From: Haliscomenobacter hydrossis DSM 1100 | GTDB lineage: Bacteria > Bacteroidota > Bacteroidia > Chitinophagales > Saprospiraceae | DNA: 64,000 nucleotides | Direction: 5' to 3' | Assembly: GCF_000212735.1 (NCBI RefSeq) | Contig: NC_015510.1 | Coordinates: 7,627,001 to 7,691,000, forward strand | Shown here: positions 18,780-28,146 of the stretch, in pieces | How the letters are laid out: each line of letters starts with the position of its first letter | How positions within the stretch are numbered: position 1 is the stretch's first letter | Position numbers and translations under genes: made by a program | Notes under the pieces: generated by a model | What the model was told of the DNA's origin: nothing | The model's database searches: none | The model's input: the letters and a program-made list of their open reading frames with translations, nothing else

Positions 18780-20897
18780 CTATTTTTTGACCACCGTCCC
18801 AGCCACCAGTTTTCCATTTCTTCCGCTGATCTGCCAAAGGTAAACCCCTTGAGGCAGCTGGTCTATCCTCACTGTGCTGATTCCCGCATTGATCATTTGG
18901 CGATACATTTCCTGGCCATTCAGGTTGTACAGCTGCAAAGACAATCCTTTGGTGCCACCCAAACGTTCGGGCAAGGTATCCGGTAAATCAAAAGACAACC
19001 AATCGGAACCGGGATTGGGAAAAACTTTGATGCCGGCCGCCAAATCAGGATCTTTTGTCGATACTGTCAGGTTCTTATTGTTGAAATTCGCCCGAATCAT
19101 GGGCGTAAAAGCATACCCTACAATGGAATCCGCCCGATTAAGTGCACGTACAAACAGCGCCTGTTTACTAACCTTTCTTGCATCCATTTGAAATGATCCC
19201 CCTCCGCTCACGTATTGTAAACCAACGGCATAACGACCCGGATTCAGCGTTAAATTACTGGATAGTTTGTAGGTGATCCACTCCACGGGCACCGGAACTG
19301 TCAGCGTATCTTCTCCAAAAACGAGTATGGTGTCTTTCGGCGTGAGCTGGATGGGTTCCGAACTGAGTACGCGCTGATCATACCGGCGGGTGCTCGGGTT
19401 GAAACCATAGACCCAAAAAGAGACCCTGGAAGGTCTTAACGCATACACTTTTGCCGTGATGGAAGTCAAGGTGTCCTGCACGAGCAGATCGATAAAATTA
19501 CCCCGGCTCTCTCCCGAAAAAACCACACTGTGGTCACTGTCTTTGGCAAAAACAGAATCACCGGCGATAAGATTCATCACGTGTTGTTGTTCAAGGGTAT
19601 TGTTGTTGTTCAACAAGGTGGTTTGAAAAATATAATTGCCTTTGCCATTCAGTGCCGCTTTGGAATAACTGGCCGAAACCTGCTTGGGCTGTAGCGCCAG
19701 ATTTTCTTTTAAGGTGGAAAGGGTATTCCCGTTTTTCAGTAGCTTGTGTTCTATACCATAGTTGCCAGCCGGGGCAGACCATAACGCCAGGCGAGCACCT
19801 GATGTGGGTATGCCACTGGCGTGTTTACTTTTTATAGCGGTATAATCCGGCTCAACCGGATCAAAAAGTACCGGAGGATTGGTCCATTTGAGCACCGTAC
19901 TATCATTCTGGATCGCCCAGGCTGTTTGGGCATCAATGAATTTGACCTTGCTCAAACTGGCTACCCCTGGCTGGAGAAGGCTAATGCTCCAGGTCTTACA
20001 TTTGTCGAAGCTGAGGTCAGCCCATCCTTCCAATTCATTGCTACTCAGGTATACATCAGGTTGATTTTTGGTGCTGAAGATGCGATTTGGCGAGCTCCGA
20101 TCCACACTGCGGCGGGTGCCCTGGGTCCAATTGCTGCCCCCATTGGAGGTGAGCCATACATTTCCACCGAGCACACTCAATGCGCCCTCGTGTCCGTTGC
20201 TGAGTGCAATGCTTCCAATGTCAATAGCGGTGGGCAAAGATACCACACTCCAGTTTCGTCCCTGGTCATTGCTTTTCAACACCCGGCCACGGACGGTGCC
20301 AATCCAGATGGTGTCGCCATAAGTGTCATAAGCGCTAAAATAGCTTGTTTCATTACTCAGCGCCCTTGGACCCTTGATCCTGCTCCAGGTATTGCCGCCG
20401 TCGATGGTGCGATACAGTTCAAAAGTATCCCTAACGGGGTCTCCCCAGGCCAGCGCGTTACTGGGACTGAAAAAATGGATACCATTCACAAAACTGCCTG
20501 GCTCGTTAAACTCCCCATTCGGAAAAGCTTGATTCCAGGTTTCACCTCCATCCGTCGTGCGGAAGGTCAAAGTGCTCGTTCCGTCTAAATTAAACCACAC
20601 GGAATAAGCTTGTTGTGCATCAGCAGCAAAAAATGACCCTAAATAATAATCCAGGAACACCTCGTCAGGCACTGAAATGAAGTTGGTTGTCCAGGTTTCT
20701 CCGCCATCCAAGGTTCGGGTGACCACTCCAAAAGGATCGGCAAACCAGGCCGTGTCGGTATTTACAACACTCATGAATTCCCAGCGGAAAGAAGATTCAG
20801 GAGTAGGCGAGGAGGCTGGAATAAGCTTTTGCCAGTTTTGTGCCGTGATCAATGCACTCTGCAAAAAGAGGAGGAGGAGTAAAAAGGCTTGTTTCAT
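18780..20897 (-). CDS. Secreted Ycf48/BNR-like beta-propeller protein with T9SS sorting domain
   Basis: 705 aa. The signal peptide is MKQAFLLLLLFLQSALITAQ. The N-terminal ~330 residues carry repeated DGGETW / DGGNTW / NDQGRNW motifs of sortilin- or photosystem-stability-factor-like propellers. A beta-sandwich region follows. The C-terminal ~80 residues are a type A T9SS domain (VFPNPGSDWLSFDLP ... LQLYNLNGQEM ... LPQGVYLWQISGRNGKLVAGTVVKK). It is exported through the outer membrane by the type IX system and probably surface-attached. The ligand or substrate is unknown. Confidence 0.9.
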   Translation of the reverse strand: MKQAFLLLLLFLQSALITAQNWQKLIPASSPTPESSFRWEFMSVVNTDTAWFADPFGVVTRTLDGGETWTTNFISVPDEVFLDYYLGSFFAADAQQAYSVWFNLDGTSTLTFRTTDGGETWNQAFPNGEFNEPGSFVNGIHFFSPSNALAWGDPVRDTFELYRTIDGGNTWSRIKGPRALSNETSYFSAYDTYGDTIWIGTVRGRVLKSNDQGRNWSVVSLPTAIDIGSIALSNGHEGALSVLGGNVWLTSNGGSNWTQGTRRSVDRSSPNRIFSTKNQPDVYLSSNELEGWADLSFDKCKTWSISLLQPGVASLSKVKFIDAQTAWAIQNDSTVLKWTNPPVLFDPVEPDYTAIKSKHASGIPTSGARLALWSAPAGNYGIEHKLLKNGNTLSTLKENLALQPKQVSASYSKAALNGKGNYIFQTTLLNNNNTLEQQHVMNLIAGDSVFAKDSDHSVVFSGESRGNFIDLLVQDTLTSITAKVYALRPSRVSFWVYGFNPSTRRYDQRVLSSEPIQLTPKDTILVFGEDTLTVPVPVEWITYKLSSNLTLNPGRYAVGLQYVSGGGSFQMDARKVSKQALFVRALNRADSIVGYAFTPMIRANFNNKNLTVSTKDPDLAAGIKVFPNPGSDWLSFDLPDTLPERLGGTKGLSLQLYNLNGQEMYRQMINAGISTVRIDQLPQGVYLWQISGRNGKLVAGTVVKK

Positions 20898-21046
20898 ATG
20901 TTTTAGATTTAGTTGTATTAATCCGTACTAAAATGAAAAATCAATGCATCTCCTGCTGGCTGCACAAACGATTGAAGGGTGACCATTCAGGCAAAAATAA
21001 AACGGAGCAATTTCTTGGCATTGTAAAAACCCGAACAACCCAGCCC

Positions 21047-21907
21047 TCAGCCCCCCAACAACCCACTCAACCCCACCTCATTTTGCTTAAAATCCAACTC
21101 CGCATGTTTAAAATGCTCAAAGTGATAAGTAGGAGGGTTCCCAGTGAAGTGTTTGAAATCCTTGATCAAGTGCGACTGATCGGTATAATCAAACTTGGCT
21201 ACGATGTACATCGAGGACTCCTCGGGGTGGCTAAGCCAGTAGTTGGCTACCGTGCGAAAACGGATCAGGCGTAGCCAGGCTTTGGGAGACAATCCCGTTT
21301 GAGCGGCAAATTGTTTCTCCAGCCAACGTTCGCTGCACTTGAATTTTTTACCCAAATCCTGTACAGTTAATTGCCCTGGTTGGCGCAGCATGTAATTCAT
21401 CACTGGGCTTAAGTCACCCATATTGGGTTTTGCCCTTTGGTTGAGATGATTGATGAGTGCCTTTTGAATCAATTCGACCGCTTGGGCAGGATCGCTAACG
21501 CTCCAAAGTTGATCTTGCAAGTCCTTAAACGGATGATGCCCATCCAAATCTTCCAATACAATCGCCGAACCGGCCAAGCCACGCAGGTTGCTCTGCAAAA
21601 AATGATAGGCCGATGTAGTCTGGAGCATGACCATCACGAAATTGATTTCTCCAACAAATTTGGCAATGGCATATTCATCGGTAGCGACAAGCAAGGCCGC
21701 CTTGTCCATTTGTGGGTTGGTGTAACCACCACCTGACTCACCGTATATATAAGTCGTTTGGGATGGTGCTTTAAAAGGAAAAACCAACATGGGAATTCCA
21801 CGAGCACTGAAAACAAGTTCAGTCTCGGATTCAAATACTCCCGTCTTCACTAAATAGCAAGACACGTAGGGTGCTAAGGCAGGGTGTGGGATGAAGGGAA
21901 TTACCAT
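21047..21907 (-). CDS. AraC-family transcriptional regulator
   Basis: 286 aa from MVIPFIPHPALAPYVSCYLV at 21907. A longer in-frame start would translate through a strong hairpin and is rejected. The N-terminal domain is of the type found with Bacteroidota AraC proteins. The C-terminal double helix-turn-helix is visible as LTVQDLGKKFKCSERWLEKQFAAQTGLSPKAWLRLIRF and the second motif YTDQSHLIKDFKHFTGNPPTY. It probably activates a nearby or unlinked operon; the ligand is unknown. It is separated from the CHAT gene by a hairpin. Confidence 0.9.
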   Translation of the reverse strand: MVIPFIPHPALAPYVSCYLVKTGVFESETELVFSARGIPMLVFPFKAPSQTTYIYGESGGGYTNPQMDKAALLVATDEYAIAKFVGEINFVMVMLQTTSAYHFLQSNLRGLAGSAIVLEDLDGHHPFKDLQDQLWSVSDPAQAVELIQKALINHLNQRAKPNMGDLSPVMNYMLRQPGQLTVQDLGKKFKCSERWLEKQFAAQTGLSPKAWLRLIRFRTVANYWLSHPEESSMYIVAKFDYTDQSHLIKDFKHFTGNPPTYHFEHFKHAELDFKQNEVGLSGLLGG

Positions 21908-21943
21908 CGCTTTCCGGTGTTTTTGATTGAATTGATGACTTCC

Positions 21944-21994
21944 CAAAGCAGACACCCCATCGTTGCATCCAGCATCGATGGGGTGTCTGCTTTG
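21944..21994. terminator. 19-bp perfect hairpin between CHAT and AraC genes
   Basis: CAAAGCAGACACCCCATCG (21944-21962) is the exact reverse complement of 21976-21994, with a 13-base loop. It lies downstream of the CHAT gene on the minus strand and upstream of the AraC start. It lacks a T-run, so Rho-independent termination is likely but not certain; it could also be a regulatory palindrome. Confidence 0.65.
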
Positions 21995-22059
21995 ATGGTC
22001 GAGCTTAAGTACCGCGAGCCACCAAATTCTTAACAGCGCATTGAAATTATTTATCGAAT

Positions 22060-24750
22060 TCACTCCACCATCACAAAACCCGCCCAATAATAAGGCTCGT
22101 ACCCTTTTCGCCGCATCTCGTTCTGTGCTGCACGCAGGGCATTGTGTACAGGCAGTTTTTCATTCAGCAATTTTTGGTAAAACAGCGTCATCAGTTCCTG
22201 CGTCTGGAAATCGGGAACCTGCCAGAGGGACATCACCAGGGTTTTGGCTCCGGCACTTTTGAAGGCACGCTGTAGGCCATACACCCCTTCATCGCCGCGA
22301 ATTTCGCCAAGCCCGGTTTCACAAGCCGAAAGAACCACCAATTCGGTATTCGAGAGATTCATCTGACTGATCTCGTAGGCGGTGAGGACGCCATCTTCGC
22401 GGTTACCCAAGGGACGGCCCGTTTGCCAGGCATGATTGGCACCCGCCAAAATGAGCCCCGAGCGGATCATGGGGTGATCTGAGTGTTTAAAGGCTGGCCC
22501 AGCTGCTAAATCTAACTGGGTTTTGGGATCGGGAAAAAAATAGCCGTGAGTTGAAATGTGCAGGATACGAGGAGAAGGGCTTTGTTTGCCAATTGCTTTA
22601 AACGATTCTTCTGAAGCAGAATAACCTTTGTGTAAAATATTGGAAATCTTTGCTTTTTGTAAAGCTGCCGCAATCTGTGTGGTTTCTTTTTCAGAGTATT
22701 TTAGGAATCCCCAAGTACCTCCGCGTAGTGTAGAGTCGACTTGGTCAAAATCTAGCCCGCGATAACTTGCATTTTTATTTACCAGTACAGGCCGAATGGC
22801 TGTGCTGTCCATATCATATTGAATGGCACCGTACAGCGCCGCTGTTGCTGGTGAGGATGCCAATTGAGATGGGGCGACCATTTGACGGGTACTGCCCAGA
22901 GTTACAAAATTGTGTCGGTCGGCTAAAATACCTTGTGCTCCAGTAGACAAGGCCGCCAAATTAATTCGATGCAAAAGCCCAGATGGGGCATAATACACTG
23001 TTTTTACCCCTTGTAAATGTGCTTCAAGTGGTGACCAGATCAGTTTGGCCATTGCCTCATTTTGATACAGTTGATTGATGTATTCCGAGCGCAAGTGATA
23101 GAGGGAGGGCATCAGTGTTTCCAATGCTTTTTCGTCAAAAAGTGGAATAAAAATCGGATAATGTTGATTGGGTTTTAACAACAAGGCTGCATAAAGCACT
23201 TTCCCGGTAGGTTTGGGGTTTGTGTAATTAAAATGGAGAAATTCGAGGGCTACTTCACCTGGTTTCAAAGCGGCTTGGACATCCTGCCATTGTACCTGAC
23301 GAACTACTTCGCCATAGCCAACTACAGTACGGCTGAGTTCCTTTTCCAAGGTATTGACTATTCCTTCTACCTCTTTGATTTTGGTCTGGTTCCGTTTGGC
23401 TTGAGGAAGAGCATATTCAGCAGACAACTGATTGCGATGGTTTTGGATTTGTTGGAGTTTGTCGGGGAGCTGAGTATTGGCAATGTTCTGGCTTCTGAAA
23501 CGTTGCGAAATATTGAGCAGGAAGCCTTTGTGGAAAAGAGTATTGTTGTAACAAGAAGTTGTAAAATGTGGATGAACCGCAAAATGATCATTCGCGAATG
23601 AATAATGTTGATCAAGCTCTTGTTCAAAATACTTGGTGTAGAAAAAAACTTCTTTTTCTGAGAGGTGCCTTGAAGCATTAAACAAAAGCTGCCTGCGCAT
23701 ACTGGCTGCATCAGTCAAATAAGATACTGCTTTAACATAATCTTTTTTTGCCCAGTACAATAGAGATAAATTGGCAAGGCTCATTTGGTAAGACAAATGT
23801 TCTGTTCCCAGTTCTTTTCCTCGAAGCTCTTTGGCTATTAAGTGATACTGTTCAGCTAAGTCATATTTTTCCATCGCGTAGTATAATTCACCTAAAAATT
23901 CCATACAAGACATATAAGACGGGATTTTCGAATAATCGGCTGCATTTTCTAAAATACGTTTTGACTCTAAAAATAATAGCTCTGCATCTCTATGTTTTCC
24001 CAACTTAAGGTAAACGCTTGCAATATTCATAATCCCGCCAGCATATTGTGGATTGTCTTTGCCAAGCACCTTAGTAATGATCTCAACATTAGACTTGTGA
24101 AATCTTTCTGCTTCTTCATATTTTTTTTTTGCTGAATAAACTATTCCAAGGTTATTTAGTGTCCCACTATAGATGATATTCTCTTTTCCTAGTTTTTGTT
24201 CTCTTATTTTCAATGATTCCAGAAAATTTTTTTCAGATGTATCGTAGTTTCCCATCCTTATGTATAGCATCCCTAGAGCATTTAATATTCCTGCATATTC
24301 AAGGCTATTAACCCCAACAGTGTATTCTTCAATCGCTTTTACTTCAAGATAACATTGTTCTGCTCGTTCGTAATTGTCGCCCATATGGTAGTATACATTT
24401 CCCAGATAATACAAGCTTCTTAAATAGTCTAAGTGTTCTTTTCCAAGTAATTTAAGCCGTATCGCTCTGCACAAATCCAGCCATTTTTCAGCCTCTTTGT
24501 AAACACCATAACTGTATTGAATGAGTCCATAAACATAGCACAAATCGGCGTAGCGGATACTCTCTTGCCCAAAAGTGTTTAAAGTGAGGGGCTCTGCCAA
24601 CGCCATTTTTTCGAGCGCTTGTTTGAATTTCCGATCCTGATTTAAGTAGCGAGCTTGTTGTACCAAACTATCTGCTTTGTCAATGCCTCCTTGTCCGTAG
24701 CTGAGGAATCCAGAAAGAAGCATAATCGTGTATAAAATTGCTTTTTTCAT
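22060..24750 (-). CDS. TPR-CHAT protein (caspase-like protease) with signal peptide
   Basis: 896 aa. The signal peptide MKKAILYTIMLLSGFLSYGQ predicts export. About eight tetratricopeptide repeats follow (roughly 30-350; e.g. YAGILNALGMLYIRMGNYDTSEKNFLES), then a coiled region, then a C-terminal CHAT domain. The putative catalytic dyad of this clan CD peptidase is His735 (HISTHGYF) and Cys810 (LSACETG). It is encoded just downstream of an ECF sigma factor and a membrane anti-sigma-like protein. CHAT proteases elsewhere act in programmed cell death or protein processing; the substrate here is unknown. An exported CHAT domain controlled with a sigma/anti-sigma pair suggests an envelope-stress circuit (inference). 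Confidence 0.9.
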   Translation of the reverse strand: MKKAILYTIMLLSGFLSYGQGGIDKADSLVQQARYLNQDRKFKQALEKMALAEPLTLNTFGQESIRYADLCYVYGLIQYSYGVYKEAEKWLDLCRAIRLKLLGKEHLDYLRSLYYLGNVYYHMGDNYERAEQCYLEVKAIEEYTVGVNSLEYAGILNALGMLYIRMGNYDTSEKNFLESLKIREQKLGKENIIYSGTLNNLGIVYSAKKKYEEAERFHKSNVEIITKVLGKDNPQYAGGIMNIASVYLKLGKHRDAELLFLESKRILENAADYSKIPSYMSCMEFLGELYYAMEKYDLAEQYHLIAKELRGKELGTEHLSYQMSLANLSLLYWAKKDYVKAVSYLTDAASMRRQLLFNASRHLSEKEVFFYTKYFEQELDQHYSFANDHFAVHPHFTTSCYNNTLFHKGFLLNISQRFRSQNIANTQLPDKLQQIQNHRNQLSAEYALPQAKRNQTKIKEVEGIVNTLEKELSRTVVGYGEVVRQVQWQDVQAALKPGEVALEFLHFNYTNPKPTGKVLYAALLLKPNQHYPIFIPLFDEKALETLMPSLYHLRSEYINQLYQNEAMAKLIWSPLEAHLQGVKTVYYAPSGLLHRINLAALSTGAQGILADRHNFVTLGSTRQMVAPSQLASSPATAALYGAIQYDMDSTAIRPVLVNKNASYRGLDFDQVDSTLRGGTWGFLKYSEKETTQIAAALQKAKISNILHKGYSASEESFKAIGKQSPSPRILHISTHGYFFPDPKTQLDLAAGPAFKHSDHPMIRSGLILAGANHAWQTGRPLGNREDGVLTAYEISQMNLSNTELVVLSACETGLGEIRGDEGVYGLQRAFKSAGAKTLVMSLWQVPDFQTQELMTLFYQKLLNEKLPVHNALRAAQNEMRRKGYEPYYWAGFVMVE

Positions 24751-24782
24751 GTGGATATGGATTGAAAATTAGGCAAATTGGA

Positions 24783-25646
24783 TTATTTCAAGGCTTTGTA
24801 TAATTGTGCAGCATTTTTCAAGCGCCCCCCCTTTTTTTCAACAATTTCATCCAAAGTTTTCTTGGCTTTTTCGATCTGGCCTGTTTGCAAATAACTCAAT
24901 GCTAAATACCAGGGCACCTGCTCCACAAAGCGTGAATGTCCAATTTGTAGCATTCCCTCCAATATCATGGCAGCTGCATTGCCTTGCTTGGCGTGCAACA
25001 GACAATTTGCCTTTAAAAAAAGATTAGTGTTGTCTTGCTGCGCAAAAGTGCTTAAAGAATCAAAGGCGAAGAGCGCTGCAGCATATTTTCCATCCCAATA
25101 CAACTGCCGAAAATGTTCTTGAGGGCTAATTTCTACTACACTGCCCCGAACACTGGGCTCCAGTGAAGCATCCCGATAAGGCTCAAAATAAGCTGCAAAG
25201 ACTTTTTTGCCGTCAATTGATGCCGGTTTGGTTTGAGCTTGAGGGGAAACGGGGGCAGGATCAACTGATTTGGGACTGGGGGGAGGTGCAGGAAGGGACT
25301 TTTTAGTAGGCGCAACGGGTGAAGTTGGCTCATCTGTTGTTTTTGTAGGAGAAATGAACCAAAGTCCCAACACTGAAATAACAATCAGCAGCAGTCCCCA
25401 TTGCCAAGGAATTATAGTAGAACGGTCTGGTGCTTTAGCATCCAGTTCTTTTCCCTTGATGGCCAAACGCTTACGTAATTCTTTTTCCCCCTCCAGACGA
25501 ATAGCTTCTAATGCCAATCCGTGCCATTGCACTTCTTTGGCGAAGTCGGCGTCGCTATGGATTCGGCGCTGAAATTCCCTGTCTTCCTCTGAACTCAGCG
25601 CATTTTGGTGATAGCGTTCAATTAGTTTTTTTGCAATTTCATCCAT
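24783..25646 (-). CDS. Membrane anti-sigma-like protein with TPR-type C-terminus
   Basis: 287 aa. The cytoplasmic N-terminus (about 1-80) has the short helical, zinc-less anti-sigma-like start (IAKKLIERYHQNALSSEEDREFQRRI). A single transmembrane helix WGLLLIVISVLGLWFI (about 83-99) follows, then a Pro/Ser/Thr-rich spacer (about 100-145). The periplasmic C-terminus is helical with TPR-like repeats (YAAALFAFDSLSTFA, WYLALSYLQTGQIEKAKKTLDEI). Its start overlaps the sigma gene stop by 8 bases. It probably tethers the ECF factor and senses an envelope signal, perhaps through the CHAT protein. Confidence 0.75.
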   Translation of the reverse strand: MDEIAKKLIERYHQNALSSEEDREFQRRIHSDADFAKEVQWHGLALEAIRLEGEKELRKRLAIKGKELDAKAPDRSTIIPWQWGLLLIVISVLGLWFISPTKTTDEPTSPVAPTKKSLPAPPPSPKSVDPAPVSPQAQTKPASIDGKKVFAAYFEPYRDASLEPSVRGSVVEISPQEHFRQLYWDGKYAAALFAFDSLSTFAQQDNTNLFLKANCLLHAKQGNAAAMILEGMLQIGHSRFVEQVPWYLALSYLQTGQIEKAKKTLDEIVEKKGGRLKNAAQLYKALK

Positions 25647-26211
25647 TGGGAAAAGTAGTAAATGTTTTTTTGAAACAGTCTTTCAAACGACCTAAACAAC
25701 GCGCTAAGGTAGCACTGGTGGTGTTGGCATTTTTTAGGTTCCAGCTTTGCTGTATCTCCTCAATGCCTAAATTCTGGTAATAACGCGCTACCAATAGTTC
25801 TCGGCATTGTGAAGACATGGATTTCAGTGCCGCTTGCAGAAATTTTATTTTTTCAGGATCAACCGTTTCTTGTTCAAAGTCTATTGTAAATAGCGCATCA
25901 TCAATTTGATCTTTCCAGAGAATGCGCTTCATTTTGCGGTTGTTGTTCAACAAACGTTTGTACCCCACTGCATACAGCCAGGTACGCACTTCATGGCGAA
26001 GATGTAGTAGTTTACCCTGATTTACTTGTTGGTAGAATGCAATGATGGAGTCTTGCCAGGCGTCTTCAAAATCCTGGCGGGTGCCTTCAAAACGGTGGCT
26101 TGCCCAACGGAAGAAGTCTTCTCGATGATGGGCGTAAAGCTCTTCAATTACTTGTGAGTCTCCGGCTTGAAGCGCATGGATGATCGTCTCGGCATTAGAA
26201 TTGGAAGACAT
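25639..26211 (-). CDS. ECF-type RNA polymerase sigma factor
   Basis: 190 aa from MSSNSNAETI at 26211. Region 2 is visible (VIEELYAHHREDFFRWASHRF..DAWQDSIIAFYQQV), with region 4 at the C-terminus (LKSMSSQCRELLVARYYQNLGIEEIQQSWNL...SATLARCLGRLKDCF). It is the first gene of a three-gene operon with the anti-sigma-like and CHAT genes. This arrangement is repeated in multiple copies in some Saprospiraceae (known from the group). Confidence 0.92.
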   Translation of the reverse strand: MSSNSNAETIIHALQAGDSQVIEELYAHHREDFFRWASHRFEGTRQDFEDAWQDSIIAFYQQVNQGKLLHLRHEVRTWLYAVGYKRLLNNNRKMKRILWKDQIDDALFTIDFEQETVDPEKIKFLQAALKSMSSQCRELLVARYYQNLGIEEIQQSWNLKNANTTSATLARCLGRLKDCFKKTFTTFPNG

Positions 26212-26300
26212 TACTGGATGGTTTGTCTTCCAATATAAGGTTTTTAAGATTGGCAAGAAAAATTTATCTTAGTTTTTTAAGATTATACATAAAAAACAAT

Positions 26301-26804
26301 TCAAACACCCCACTCCCGACACCTTCCATCCACCATTTTCAACAAGCCCGGCACCCGAAATTCCCCCGCCATTTCCTTCACCTTTTCCGCCGCAAAATCC
26401 ACCTCCATGCCAATGGCCGTTACCCACAGCGGGTTTTTACTTTCGCCCCGCAGCACCGGAATCGCTACCTTTTCCGCAGGCCGAAACCGCGTTTTGGCAA
26501 TACCTACCACGGGAATCTTTCGATCCAAAGCCTCGTACAAATGCCAGCCCAAACCACCCCGACCTTCATCCAGCCAGACGTAAGCATCAATCAGAATGGC
26601 TTCGAGGGGCATATCAACGCTTGCCAATGCTTGCAAGAGCCCCGGCAATTCACGTTTATAAAAAGCGCCGGGTTCGTAGGGCGCAACCTGCTCGACCTGC
26701 ACACAATTGACTTGTACCGGTTCGGCGGCTGTCCAGGAGTCGAAGAGAACGTAGGCGCATTGGGCTTGCGGGTCACGGTAATCGGTATCGAGGGAGATGA
26801 GCAT
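26301..26804 (-). CDS. Endonuclease V-like protein (short)
   Basis: 167 aa, against about 220 for canonical endonuclease V, which cleaves DNA next to deoxyinosine. It has an acidic N-terminal strand (MLISLDTDYRD), YEPGAFYKRELPGLLQAL matching the PG..Y.RE..P motif with its catalytic Glu, ILIDAYVWLDEGRGGLGWHL matching the third acidic residue, and PVVGIAKTRF. The usual C-terminal histidine region is replaced or shortened. The fold assignment is good, but activity could differ from the standard enzyme. Confidence 0.72.
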   Translation of the reverse strand: MLISLDTDYRDPQAQCAYVLFDSWTAAEPVQVNCVQVEQVAPYEPGAFYKRELPGLLQALASVDMPLEAILIDAYVWLDEGRGGLGWHLYEALDRKIPVVGIAKTRFRPAEKVAIPVLRGESKNPLWVTAIGMEVDFAAEKVKEMAGEFRVPGLLKMVDGRCREWGV

Positions 26805-26839
26805 GGAATTGGATTGACAAACAAAAAATCATTGGCAAA

Positions 26840-27781
26840 TTAATGAAAGCGCTCCACCAATTCCAGTTCAGGAATATAATGAGCTTTGGTCACGAGCGCT
26901 TTGCTTTTACACATCATTTCTGAATGGTGTTTTTCATCTTCACGAGGAATAATGTAACTAAACAATTGCGTCGGGGCTGCTTCCAGAATACTGTATTTTG
27001 CATAGCTATAGTCAGCATGCACGTGTCGGCAATGCAATTGGGTGAGGTCTAGAATTGAGGCACTGTTATTGATTGCTTCCACCAGATCGGCTTTGCCCAC
27101 TACGCGCAAGGGTTGGTTGACATATTGGATGTGTTGATCATCAAATTGATGTTTTGTGTTTGCAATCGGGTTGGCCGTTTGATATAAGACAGGCTTTTCT
27201 AAATGCAACCGTAAATGCTTTGCCTCTACATTGAACCTGGCAGTGTTGGCCGAGGCATAAATGTAGACTTGGTCTGCTTTAAAGACGCCTTTGTGAACAA
27301 TCGTTTTTACATGCTCGTTGCTGGTTATACTGTACAGTTCACGATAATAAACCTTAATGGTTAAGCCGCCTTTTTTTAGTGCATAAGGCTCACTTTTGAT
27401 GCTGTCCTGTTCCGATGTCTTGACTCGGTAATGAAATTTATTGCTCAGAATCAAGTGTTTACTGCTATTTCCACGGTATATACGAATGTTGTCTACCAAA
27501 ACTTTATCCCCGGTTATTTCTACCCGGGGAGTTGTAGCTGGAATAAAAATCAGGGAGTCAATGTACTGTACGGTCATGGTTAAACCAGTAAAGGGTTTTA
27601 ATTCCCCTGACTTGCTTATGCGTTTATATTCAAGTTTTAACCATAAGTCGTCTTCAGGATCAGTGGTATATACTCGACCATTCATGGTGTTTTTCATTAA
27701 ATTGATTCCCAGCAACAATACTACAATCGAAAAAAAACTGCCAAGCGCAAGAATTTGGCTGATGTTTATGGGCTTTTTCAT
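26840..27781 (-). CDS. Membrane-anchored beta-rich protein of an ABC-GntR operon
   Basis: 313 aa. A single N-terminal transmembrane segment (ILALGSFFSIVVLLLGINLM) anchors a periplasmic domain dominated by beta-strands (VLVDNIRIYRG, VYIYASANTARFNVEAKHLRLHL). This resembles the parallel-beta 'GIN/DUF2807-like' heads common in Bacteroidota, which is a resemblance only. Its start overlaps the GntR gene stop (ATGA type), so it is translationally coupled as the fourth gene of the operon. The function is unknown. Confidence 0.65.
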   Translation of the reverse strand: MKKPINISQILALGSFFSIVVLLLGINLMKNTMNGRVYTTDPEDDLWLKLEYKRISKSGELKPFTGLTMTVQYIDSLIFIPATTPRVEITGDKVLVDNIRIYRGNSSKHLILSNKFHYRVKTSEQDSIKSEPYALKKGGLTIKVYYRELYSITSNEHVKTIVHKGVFKADQVYIYASANTARFNVEAKHLRLHLEKPVLYQTANPIANTKHQFDDQHIQYVNQPLRVVGKADLVEAINNSASILDLTQLHCRHVHADYSYAKYSILEAAPTQLFSYIIPREDEKHHSEMMCKSKALVTKAHYIPELELVERFH

Positions 27782-28146
27782 GAATTTATATTTTGGAATT
27801 GAAGATGAAATGAATGGAGGTCTTGCAGCGAAATTTGCAGTAAATTCATCGTCTTAAAAACTTCGGGTAAGGTTTCTTCAATGAAGGTTTTCCGTTTAAG
27901 GGAGCGGGCTTTTTCCAGCGCATTTTCGGCAATGTAAAAGCCTAGTCCACGTTGATTGTACAAAATTCCCTCCCGTTCCAGCAAACCGTAAGAACGTACT
28001 ACGGTATTGGGATTCACCTGGACTTGAGCGGCCAATTCACGCACCGACAAGGCTCGGTCTCCTGCTTTTACCTGTTCCATCAACACTTCATCAATGATGC
28101 GATCTACAATTTGCAGATAGATGGCTTTATGGTCGTTCCAGTTCAT
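27778..28146 (-). CDS. GntR-family (YtrA-type) transcriptional regulator
   Basis: 122 aa, the short GntR type with only a winged HTH and a short dimerisation tail. The HTH is seen in YLQIVDRIIDEVLMEQVKAGDRALSVRELAAQVQVNPNTVVRSYGLLEREGILYNQRGLGFYI. It overlaps the permease stop and the next gene's start by four bases each. YtrA regulators normally repress the ABC operon that encodes them. A 26-bp palindrome directly upstream of this operon's first gene is the likely operator. Confidence 0.93.
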   Translation of the reverse strand: MNWNDHKAIYLQIVDRIIDEVLMEQVKAGDRALSVRELAAQVQVNPNTVVRSYGLLEREGILYNQRGLGFYIAENALEKARSLKRKTFIEETLPEVFKTMNLLQISLQDLHSFHLQFQNINS

